Source: Candidatus Woesearchaeota archaeon (GTDB lineage: Archaea; Nanobdellota; Nanobdellia; Woesearchaeales; GW2011-AR15). Taken from it: a stretch of 39,505 nt of DNA. The stretch is taken from contig JAFGSP010000167.1 of the NCBI GenBank assembly GCA_016934775.1, positions 1 to 39,505 on the forward strand, given 5' to 3'. The number at the start of each line of letters is the position of its first letter. Position 1 is the first letter of the stretch. Position numbers and translations under genes: made by a program. The notes below the pieces were generated by a model. That model saw only the letters and a list, made by a program, of their open reading frames with translations, was not told where the DNA came from and made no database searches. Positions 33,150 to 39,505 of the stretch are shown piece by piece.

Positions 33150-33180
33150 CTTAATACAAAATTATTTTAATTGTATTAAG
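33150..33180. promoter_or_regulatory. Palindromic operator flanking the nrdR core promoter
   Basis: CTTAATACAA (33150-33159) and TTGTATTAAG (33171-33180) are perfect ten-base inverted arms 11 bases apart, so the arm centres are two helical turns apart on one DNA face. The AT-rich spacer (ATTATTTTAA) is the only TATA candidate at the right distance from the ATG at 33193. A dimer bound here would block TBP. Confidence 0.6.
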
Positions 33181-33192
33181 TTCTCATTTGTC

Positions 33193-33639
33193 ATGAGATG
33201 CCCGTACTGCGACTGTGTAAAGAGTAAAGTGGTTGATAAGAGGGGTTCAGAAAACTTCAGAGTGACTAGGAGGAGGAGGGAATGCCTCGAGTGCGGGAAG
33301 AGATACACCACCTATGAGCGTATAGAATCCATAGACATAATAGTGGTGAAAAAGGACGGGAAGAGGGAGCAGTTCGAGAGGCAGAAATTAGAACGGGGAA
33401 TAATGAAGGCATGCGAAAAGAGGCCGGTCTCCATAGATGAGATAAAAAAGCTTGTCTCAGATATCGAGCTTCATCTCAGGAACAAGGCCTCTACAGAGAT
33501 ACCCTCTAACCTCATAGGCAGGCTCGTCATGACCCGGCTGAAAAAGCTTGATAAGGTGTCATATATAAGGTTTGCATCTGTTTACAAAGATTTCAAGGAT
33601 CCTGAAGAATTCCAGGAGGAGATTTCGAAGATAAAATGA
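33193..33639 (+). CDS. nrdR: Transcriptional repressor NrdR
   Basis: 148 aa. NrdR senses ATP/dATP and represses ribonucleotide reductase genes. N-terminal zinc ribbon (MRCPYCDC...CLECGKRYTTYER) with four cysteines, then the ATP-cone (VVKKDGKREQFERQKLERGI). The arrangement is complete. I start at the ATG at 33193; a frame from 33136 adds residues without family match. The family is mainly bacterial, though some DPANN carry it. The gene ends in ATGA overlap with an HD phosphohydrolase, a sensible partner for nucleotide balance. Confidence 0.93.
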   Translation: MRCPYCDCVKSKVVDKRGSENFRVTRRRRECLECGKRYTTYERIESIDIIVVKKDGKREQFERQKLERGIMKACEKRPVSIDEIKKLVSDIELHLRNKASTEIPSNLIGRLVMTRLKKLDKVSYIRFASVYKDFKDPEEFQEEISKIK

Positions 33640-34244
33640 AGCAGTTAAAAGAACTTTTGGAAGTGTTTCTGACAATACAGGTATCAAAGGAGCTGCCAAG
33701 GCAGGGATTTTTGTATTCGGGCTTTAAGAGGAATGAAGCAGATAGTGTGGCAGCGCATGCCTACAGCGTGACTATATTTTCTTATCTTTTGGCGAGGCAG
33801 CTTAAGGAAGAGGGTTGGGACATAGATCCTGAAAAGGCGCTTAAGATAGCTTTGGTGCATGATCTCGGCGAAACAATAACAGGCGATATAGGGACTTATG
33901 CAAAAGACTTAGCTAGGGACAGGTTCGAGAAAGTAGAGAACCAGGCATTCAGGCTTCTTATCAGGAATATGCTCGGCAAGGATGAATTGATAGAGCTTTT
34001 TGAGGCATACCAGAACCTTGACACAGTTGAGGCCCAGATAGTCAAGTTTGCAGATGCCCTGGACGCGTTTGTGCAGGGATTCAATACGCCTTCCGCAGAC
34101 CTTGCAGATCTGATAAAGACCACCAAGTACATAGCCAGGAAGAAGATACAGAACAAAGAACTGTCAAAGATGTTCGACGAAGCCATGAAGATGATCACAG
34201 ACAAGAAGGTCACTGTGTACAAGGGGCATATCGGCGGGGAATGA
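33636..34244 (+). CDS. HD-domain phosphohydrolase (YfbR/HDDC2-like)
   Basis: 202 aa. The metal-binding HD residues are H41 (AAHAYSV), H75-D76 and E79 (VHDLGETITGDI) and D140 (KFADALDAF). Members such as YfbR are 5'-deoxynucleotidases that dephosphorylate dNMPs. Translational coupling to nrdR (ATGA) points to deoxynucleotide turnover. Its 3' end touches the 3' end of the convergent unknown gene. Confidence 0.85.
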   Translation: MKQLKELLEVFLTIQVSKELPRQGFLYSGFKRNEADSVAAHAYSVTIFSYLLARQLKEEGWDIDPEKALKIALVHDLGETITGDIGTYAKDLARDRFEKVENQAFRLLIRNMLGKDELIELFEAYQNLDTVEAQIVKFADALDAFVQGFNTPSADLADLIKTTKYIARKKIQNKELSKMFDEAMKMITDKKVTVYKGHIGGE

Positions 34245-35027
34245 TTATTTTTCAAGCAGCTTATAGAAATTTTCTTTACATATCTCTCTGAACCTGTCTT
34301 CAGGACAATGCTCTATCCTGAAAGGAAAGATATCTTTTGGGTAAGACGGGACCAGGCACATGAAGAACATCTGGGTGCCCAGGCCGTTCTCTCCATATAC
34401 CTTACTCACTTCTTTTTCCAGGGCAGTTATATCTGCCCTGATCCCCATATATCTGCCGGGAAGCTTCTCCAAGAGGGCGTCATGGGCTCCTGCTATGTCA
34501 GTCATCTCTATGTAGATCTGTTCCAGGCAGGCTGTGTATTCTTCTAATCCAGCCCTTATCTTTTTTCTCAGAAACCCCTGTCTGGGAAGGGAGTAGCTAT
34601 GCCCGAAGTATGGCCATTTGTGCCTCTGGGTTCGCTCTAATGCCTTTTTCAATACATCTCCTACTACAGAATCTCTGTAAGAAAACTGATATCTTTCTGC
34701 ATGGAATGTATTATAGTATTCTGAATCAAGGAGCTCATCAGCTATCCCTGTCAGGCTGCCTGCCCCTGTGTCTGAAAGGAATCTTGTTGTCTGATCAAGA
34801 TCCCTGAAGAAATAGGACATGGTCCTGATGCCCGGCGCCAGCGAGTCTGGGGAGCGCCTGAGGGCGTCCACGTCCTCTTTAAAAGAGGATATCAGGAGCA
34901 GGGCCGCTAATTTTCTCTTAGAGACTTTCTCATGGACCCCTCCTAAAAGCATGCCGCCGTATAGGAATGCCCCATCGACAAAATCATCAAGAAGCGATGT
35001 CGTGACTATCCACCTGTTGTTGAGCAC
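34245..35027 (-). CDS. Uncharacterised helical protein
   Basis: 260 aa, not recognised. Mostly helical and Arg/Leu-rich, no signal or membrane segment. It has an N-terminal LDDFVDGAFLYGGMLLGG stretch and a Cys-containing aromatic C-terminus. The start is a GTG (35027); no in-frame ATG fits better until GGMLLGG, 24 codons later. TATA-like ATTATATATA lies at 35061-35070. Codon use is similar to neighbours. Confidence 0.6.
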   Translation of the reverse strand: MLNNRWIVTTSLLDDFVDGAFLYGGMLLGGVHEKVSKRKLAALLLISSFKEDVDALRRSPDSLAPGIRTMSYFFRDLDQTTRFLSDTGAGSLTGIADELLDSEYYNTFHAERYQFSYRDSVVGDVLKKALERTQRHKWPYFGHSYSLPRQGFLRKKIRAGLEEYTACLEQIYIEMTDIAGAHDALLEKLPGRYMGIRADITALEKEVSKVYGENGLGTQMFFMCLVPSYPKDIFPFRIEHCPEDRFREICKENFYKLLEK

Positions 35028-35103
35028 CGATCATTGCGATCATCTTAAGAGACCGGCCTGATTATATATAGATAATCTGTAGATAATATCTATAATATAT
35101 ATG

Positions 35104-36648
35104 TCAGGAAGGAGAAGTATGCTCCAGCACATACCTCATCCTGTTGCTCGCGTCAAGGTAAGCCTTTGCCGCTCCTCTTACTGTGTCGCAGTCTACTCCC
35201 ACACCTCTGACAGTATAGCCGTTGTTCTTTGCTATGACTGTCTCTATGCCTTCTGCGTTTGCTCCTGTGGTTGTGGATACTGATTTGTAACCCATGATGT
35301 CAAGGCTGAGTCCTGTCGATTTGTTTATTGCGTCTTTTGCAGCATCGATCATACCATTACCATATCCACATATCTGCTCTTCAGTACCATCCCTGCCCAT
35401 AGTCATTCTTGCATATGCCTGATTGTTCCTGATGCCGGGCTCGAACGCATCTGAGTCCATCCTATAATATTCAGGGATTGCGTTGTCTCCTCTCACAGCC
35501 ATCACTAAGACATCATCATATACCTCATCGACACCATCTGCATAATCCTTGAATCTTGCCATTATGTTTCCTATATCCTCAGGATCATAAGGTATCTTTT
35601 TTTCATCCAGAGTCCTCTTTACTTGATTCTGGCCTGACCTTGCTGTCAGAGGCATCTCGCCACAACCCCCATATCTCTCAGGAGATATCCATTCATAAGT
35701 ATTCTTGTCCTTGTTTACTCCGTCCTGATGTATGCCTGAGCTGTGCCTGAAGGCATTCCTTCCTGTTATAGGGTTATTCAGCTGTGGGTGTTTTCCAGTT
35801 ATGCCTGAAAGCAGCCTGCTGACAGGGATTATCTTTTCAGTGATAATGTCTGTATAGATTCCAGGAAAGAAATCAGGTCGCTCTGTGATTCCTGCGATTA
35901 CGCATTCAAGCGCTGAGTTCCCTGCCCTCTCTCCTATGCCGTTCATGGTCACTTCTACCTGCCTGACACCTGCTCCGACAGCATATAGAGTATCTACGGA
36001 TGCGTTACCCAAATCATCGTGAGCATGGATGGAATAGATTATCTTTTTTCCAACACCTCTTGTTTTTTCAATTACATATTTCACCATCTTCTCTATCTCA
36101 GTAGGGAACCTGTAACCAACAGTGTCCGGAAGGTTTATGGTGGTGGCTCCTGCTGCGATGGCAGCATTGACAACCTCTACAGTGTATTCCAGCTCTGTCC
36201 TGCCGAAATCTTCGCAGGAGAATTCTATGTTGTCTGTATATGATTTGGCAAGCTCAATCCCTGAGACTGCCATGTCGATTATCTCCTGCTTGCTTTTCCT
36301 CAGCTTATTCTCCCTATGCACCTGGCTTGTGGCTATGAACACATGGATTCTGCCTTTTCCTCTGGCTGTAGCAGGCTCTATAGCAGTGCCTGCTGCTACT
36401 ATGTCCTTTTCAATGCATCTAGCAAGCCCGCATATCTCAGGCCCTTTCACTTCTTCGGCTATCTTGTAGACAGCATTCCAGTCTCCTTTGGAGGAGCCAG
36501 GAAAACCTGCTTCTATCACGTCAACGCCCAGATCAGCCAGGGCATATGCGATCTTAAGCTTGCTATCCGTATTCATCCAGAAGCCGGGAGCCTGCTCCCC
36601 GTCTCTTAACGTAGTGTCAAACACAATCAATTTCTCTTTTTCATCCAT
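35104..36648 (-). CDS. leuA: 2-Isopropylmalate synthase
   Basis: 514 aa. It condenses acetyl-CoA with 2-oxoisovalerate, the first step of leucine synthesis. Catalytic TIM barrel: DTTLRDGEQAPG near the N-terminus, HAHDDLGNASVDTLYA (metal His) and MNGIGERAGNSALE. FRHSSGIHQDGVNKDKNTYE and the C-terminal allosteric domain (leucine feedback) are complete. Start: the ATG at 36648 has GAGGTG six bases upstream; a TTG start at 36705 would include leader sequence. No other leucine gene is in the window. Citramalate or homocitrate synthase are possible relatives, but the regulatory domain fits LeuA. Confidence 0.9.
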   Translation of the reverse strand: MDEKEKLIVFDTTLRDGEQAPGFWMNTDSKLKIAYALADLGVDVIEAGFPGSSKGDWNAVYKIAEEVKGPEICGLARCIEKDIVAAGTAIEPATARGKGRIHVFIATSQVHRENKLRKSKQEIIDMAVSGIELAKSYTDNIEFSCEDFGRTELEYTVEVVNAAIAAGATTINLPDTVGYRFPTEIEKMVKYVIEKTRGVGKKIIYSIHAHDDLGNASVDTLYAVGAGVRQVEVTMNGIGERAGNSALECVIAGITERPDFFPGIYTDIITEKIIPVSRLLSGITGKHPQLNNPITGRNAFRHSSGIHQDGVNKDKNTYEWISPERYGGCGEMPLTARSGQNQVKRTLDEKKIPYDPEDIGNIMARFKDYADGVDEVYDDVLVMAVRGDNAIPEYYRMDSDAFEPGIRNNQAYARMTMGRDGTEEQICGYGNGMIDAAKDAINKSTGLSLDIMGYKSVSTTTGANAEGIETVIAKNNGYTVRGVGVDCDTVRGAAKAYLDASNRMRYVLEHTSPS

Positions 36649-36853
36649 CTTCAGCACCTCGCTTGTGTCTCTGCTATGCAAGGGCCGGACCCAGAAGACA
36701 ATCAAGGAGTATTAACAGTTCTAGAAATCAAGCCCTTGCATTAATTATAGCAAGAGCAGCAGGAGTCCCAGCAGTAGCAGAAGTGAAATCCCGTATCCTC
36801 TGCATGCCTGACAATCTGCCATCCGGATTGATAAACATGGGAAATATATAAAA
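36649..36853 (-). promoter_or_regulatory. leuA leader with promoter, hairpin and short ORF
   Basis: TATA ATATATAAAA at 36844-36853 (plus reading) predicts a start near 36822 and a leader of about 175 nt. Two perfect ten-base arms, 36676-36685 and 36732-36741, could close a hairpin with a 46-nt loop about 28 nt before the ATG. A 25-codon ORF (36728-36805) ends inside the first arm. No oligo-U follows the hairpin. A translation-linked switch is possible but unproved. Confidence 0.45.
36728..36805 (-). CDS. Possible leader peptide upstream of leuA (25 codons)
   Basis: ATG at 36805, TGA at 36728-36730. The peptide is rich in Ala (8 of 25), Thr and Ile, with one Leu. Its last codons cover the upstream arm of the hairpin, so a ribosome reaching the stop would open it. 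Leucine codons are few, so a classical leucine-starvation attenuator does not fit; the frame could be chance. Confidence 0.3.
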   Translation of the reverse strand: MQRIRDFTSATAGTPAALAIINARA

Positions 36854-36880
36854 TTTTTGGCATCAAAATATTGAGAATGC

Positions 36881-37258
36881 TTATTTCTTCTTCATGCCGA
36901 TGACTTTTATGCCTTTATACTCTATATATACAACCTCATCCCCCTCTTCCAGGGAATCCATGATGTCCCTGTCTGCCTCTGCGTCAAGGGTCTCATAAGA
37001 TACTGCGTCCATTATCTGGAGATTATTTTCGGATTTGGAGATGACGCTCGCCTTTTTCTTCTGCAGGTCAAGAGCCTCTACCCTGTCGTTATGGCCCATT
37101 GTTATGACCTTCTCCCTCTTCCCGTAGATGTCCCTGCACGTGAATACAAGCTTTGTATGGGAATGCGTGCCCACATTCACGATGCCCCTTTTGATGACCT
37201 GGAGGACCTCTCCCTTGTAGAGGAAGAACTTACCGCGCTCAAGATCAGATGCTGCCAT
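36881..37258 (-). CDS. aIF5A-like protein lacking the hypusine lysine
   Basis: 125 aa. Fold and order match eIF5A/aIF5A: N-terminal SH3-like barrel with the loop GTHSHTK (residues 30-36) and C-terminal OB-fold (LQIMDAVSYETLDAEAD onward). In canonical aIF5A this loop is GKHGHAK, with its first Lys becoming hypusine; here it is Thr31. The factor relieves stalled peptide-bond formation and needs the modification. This is therefore a paralogue, a Lys-independent variant or a changed function. ACATATAAAC (37281-37290) is 27 bp before the ATG at 37258, so the upstream frame to 37330 is not used. Confidence 0.78.
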   Translation of the reverse strand: MAASDLERGKFFLYKGEVLQVIKRGIVNVGTHSHTKLVFTCRDIYGKREKVITMGHNDRVEALDLQKKKASVISKSENNLQIMDAVSYETLDAEADRDIMDSLEEGDEVVYIEYKGIKVIGMKKK

Positions 37259-37376
37259 GCACCAGAGGAGTCTGGCTGTGTTTATATGTTTATCCGAAGA
37301 GATTCTATCTGGGTCGCTTTCTAAATCCATCGAATCTGAGGAGATTTAGTCTAAGTTTTTTTGGAAAAAATATTTC

Positions 37377-38240
37377 TCATTCCAACCCCAATCGATTTAT
37401 CAGATTAACTGCTTCCTTGTCGAACTTTGAGAATGCGAACCATTTCTTGCCCAGGTCTTTCAGCGATGCCCCTAGATGATATACCTCCCTGTTGTCTATT
37501 ATCAGGAACCTGTCATGCGATTCTTTGAACTCTTTTACCTCAACAGGAGGGTATTGAGAATTGTGTTTTTTCATATCAAGCGATAATTGTTTTGTTATCG
37601 CTTTTGTGAGGATAATCACTTTTACGTGAGCTCTTCGCTTTGTGAATAATGTCAAGACAGCATCATCTATGTAATTATCAATCAGAATGATTGAAGAGTC
37701 TGCTGTCCGAATTATATCTGCGACAAACTTATAGGCATCAAAAATCTGCCCATCAAAAAATATCCCTTTTTCGGGCTTGATATCTTTGCTTTGTATCACA
37801 TCGAATATATGGTCGAATTTTTTATCACTCTCAATCTGCTTTTTCTCAATAATATCTAATCTCTGGAAAATCTGTGCATTTGAAGATATGAATCTTCTCA
37901 TTGCGACAAACGCTCTCATTATCTGGATATTTACCTCTATTGCCTTGTCAGAAGTAAGCACACCTGACAGGCTTGCAACGCCCTGCTCTGTAAAAGCATA
38001 CGGCAGATGCCCTCCGAGATGCATTGTTGAGGGTATCGCATTTTGCGATACCATAAGCTTCGCTTCTGCTTCATTCAATCTAAACATGAAATCCGGAGGG
38101 AACCTCTTGCTGTTTCTCTTGACTTGTTCTCTTAGGCGAATCGCCTTTATTTCGTAAAGATCTGCCAAATCTTTGTCAAGCATGACCTGGAGTCCCCTGA
38201 TAGAATATATCCTGTTTCGAACATCTATCCTGTTTCTCAT
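37377..38240 (-). CDS. ORF6N-domain protein with C-terminal PLD-like nuclease domain
   Basis: 287 aa. An ORF6N DNA-binding domain (about 1-115: IYSIRGLQVMLDKDLADLYE, FPPDFMFRLN, YAFTEQGVASLSGVL), a coiled-coil linker, then a phospholipase-D-like region (about 160-287) with HDRFLIIDNREVYHLGASL. The PLD motif has HDR rather than HxK, so activity is uncertain. ORF6N proteins are commonly found next to type I RM genes, as here. TATA GGTTTAAATACC at 38265-38276. Confidence 0.82.
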   Translation of the reverse strand: MRNRIDVRNRIYSIRGLQVMLDKDLADLYEIKAIRLREQVKRNSKRFPPDFMFRLNEAEAKLMVSQNAIPSTMHLGGHLPYAFTEQGVASLSGVLTSDKAIEVNIQIMRAFVAMRRFISSNAQIFQRLDIIEKKQIESDKKFDHIFDVIQSKDIKPEKGIFFDGQIFDAYKFVADIIRTADSSIILIDNYIDDAVLTLFTKRRAHVKVIILTKAITKQLSLDMKKHNSQYPPVEVKEFKESHDRFLIIDNREVYHLGASLKDLGKKWFAFSKFDKEAVNLINRLGLE

Positions 38241-38317
38241 TTTACTTGTATGTTGATAGAATAGGGTTTAAATACCTCGCATGAAGAAGTCCAGTGATGT
38301 TTTTGTCCTGTGGATCT

Positions 38318-39505
38318 CTATTTAACATCCTCAGCTATCTCCCTCAGTTGCTCCAGCGCATCCTGCAAGTCTTCAACCAATTCATTTGCAATAACATCAG
38401 GGTCAGGCAGCTTGTCTAGATCTTCAAGGCTTTCATCTTTTATCCAGAAAATATCAAGATTAGTCTTGTCTCTTTTCAGTATGTCATCATAGTCAAAGCT
38501 TTTGAATCTTTCAGTTTCTGTTCTTTCATGCCTGTTATCTGGATTATAGCAATCTATGAACTCTTTTAGATCATCATATGTTAATGGACTTTCCTTTAAT
38601 GTGAAATGCTTATTTGTCCTTAAGTCATATATCCATATTTTTGAAGTCCATGGCTTGTCAGATGCTTCTTTTTTATCAAAAAACAAAACATTTGCTTTCA
38701 CTCCCTGCGCATAAAATAATCCTGTCGGAAGCCTGAGAATAGTGTGTAAGTCGCATGTCTGCATAAGGTTTTTTCTTACAGTTTCGCCTGCCCCACCCTC
38801 AAACAAAACGTTATCCGGGAGGACAATTGCAGCTTTGCCATTTATCTTTAATATGCTTCTGACATGCTGCAGGAAGTTTAACTGCTTGTTGCTTGTAGTT
38901 GCCCAGAAATCGTCTCTTAATATGGTTAAATCTTTTTTTGCAGTTTTTCCGTCTTCTGTAACTATTGTTTCTGATGATTTTTTCCCGAATGGCGGATTAG
39001 TCAGAACCATGTGATAAATTCCGCCAGGATTGTTTTTCAGGGAATCATCTGGGCTGATTGGATTCTGTTCCCCGTTAATCCCGTGAAGGTATAAATTCAT
39101 AACACAAAGCCTTGCTGCCAAAGGGACAATCTCATTTCCTGTGAAAGTGTGGTGTTTTAGCTCATATTTCTGGTCCCTGTTAAGGCTGTATTTTCCTGCT
39201 ACATAGTTATATGTGGATAATAAAAAGCCTCCTGTGCCGCACGCAGGGTCATGGATATTCATTCCGGGCTCAGGTTTCATTACTTCAACCATAGCATTAA
39301 TTAAGGGCCTTGGTGTGAAATATTGCCCCGCCCCGCCTTTGATGTCTGCTGCGTTTTTTTCCAGCAGGCCTTCATAAGCATCTCCCTTCACATCAGCTTC
39401 CAGGCTGAGCCAGTTTTCCTTATCAATTAATTCTACAATGAGCTTCTTTAGCTTTGCAGGGTCAGTTATCTTGTTTTGGGCTTTCCTGAATATCACGCCT
39501 ATAAT
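38318..39505 (-). CDS. hsdM: Type I restriction-modification methyltransferase HsdM, C-terminal part (cut by window end)
   Basis: About 396 codons are visible; the frame stays open to the window edge, so the HsdM N-terminal domain lies beyond. N6-adenine methylase motifs: DPACGTGGFL (SAM binding) and NPPFG (catalytic). The sequence AADIKGGAGQYFTPRPLI before motif I is typical. The GTG at 39494-39496 is not a true start. The enzyme methylates the recognition site together with HsdS, which is not visible here. The ORF6N gene follows, 77 bp downstream. Confidence 0.92.
   Translation of the reverse strand: MIGVIFRKAQNKITDPAKLKKLIVELIDKENWLSLEADVKGDAYEGLLEKNAADIKGGAGQYFTPRPLINAMVEVMKPEPGMNIHDPACGTGGFLLSTYNYVAGKYSLNRDQKYELKHHTFTGNEIVPLAARLCVMNLYLHGINGEQNPISPDDSLKNNPGGIYHMVLTNPPFGKKSSETIVTEDGKTAKKDLTILRDDFWATTSNKQLNFLQHVRSILKINGKAAIVLPDNVLFEGGAGETVRKNLMQTCDLHTILRLPTGLFYAQGVKANVLFFDKKEASDKPWTSKIWIYDLRTNKHFTLKESPLTYDDLKEFIDCYNPDNRHERTETERFKSFDYDDILKRDKTNLDIFWIKDESLEDLDKLPDPDVIANELVEDLQDALEQLREIAEDVK

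Noticed and set aside
37259..37330. Longer N-terminus for the aIF5A-like protein
   Set aside because: The TATA at 37281-37290 falls inside it and is 27 bp from the ATG at 37258.
1..39505. CRISPR arrays, insertion sequences, tRNA genes
   Set aside because: No direct repeats with regular spacers, no transposase-like frame and no tRNA T-loop consensus were seen on either strand.

Overview
The window is a stretch of an archaeal chromosome, most likely from a DPANN-type lineage (Woesearchaeota/Pacearchaeota/Nanoarchaeota-like). The evidence is the archaeal ribosomal protein set in archaeal order (including L32e, L19e, S4e, Rpp29 and aIF1/SUI1), MCM, TBP, a fused PriS-PriL-type primase, an STT3/AglB oligosaccharyltransferase, and pervasive TATA boxes 25-28 bp upstream of start codons (leaderless style). 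The phylum is an inference from gene content; no rRNA is present to settle it.

Layout. 1-848 (minus) is the 5' part of an STT3/AglB gene cut by the window edge. 1012-14560 (minus) is one long, tightly packed translation operon running L3-L4-L23-L2-S19-L22-S3-L29-SUI1-Rpp29-S17-L14-L24-S4e-L5-S14-S8-L6-L32e-L19e-L18-S5-L30-L15-SecY. 14.8-22.9 kb holds information-processing genes: a SpoIIM-like membrane protein, an RPA2-like OB protein overlapping MCM, TBP, NAD(P)HX dehydratase, a fused primase, and a divergent TOPRIM protein and CBS protein. 22.9-29.7 kb is a cell-surface block: a large lamin-tail-domain surface protein rich in N-glycosylation sequons, three small related coiled-coil genes, then GT2, DUF2304, GT4 and a membrane-anchored SGNH hydrolase. 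29.8-34.2 kb has a TPR-like protein, a MEMO family protein, a probable structured RNA of about 154 nt, RsmI, two small unknown or regulatory genes, and an NrdR + HD-phosphohydrolase operon with its own operators. 34.2-37.3 kb has an unknown gene, 2-isopropylmalate synthase with a structured leader, and an aIF5A-like protein lacking the hypusine lysine. 37.4-39.5 kb is the edge of a type I restriction-modification locus (ORF6N/PLD-like protein and HsdM).

How the genes fit together. SecY, STT3, the two glycosyltransferases and the sequon-rich surface protein are parts of one secretion and N-glycosylation route. MCM, RPA2, the primase, the TOPRIM protein and TBP form a replication/transcription neighbourhood. 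NrdR and the HD phosphohydrolase overlap by ATGA and look like a dNTP-balance module. RsmI, NrdR and the type I RM genes are of bacterial type and probably arrived by transfer.

The observations most worth following are the independently promoted and terminated RNA at 31351-31504, the leuA leader with a short ORF running into a 10-bp hairpin arm, the NrdR-box-like site and flanking palindrome upstream of nrdR, the coiled-coil paralogue trio, the Lys-to-Thr change in the aIF5A-like protein, the bidirectional TATA element between the primase and TOPRIM genes, and the 14-bp inverted repeat at a convergent gene junction.
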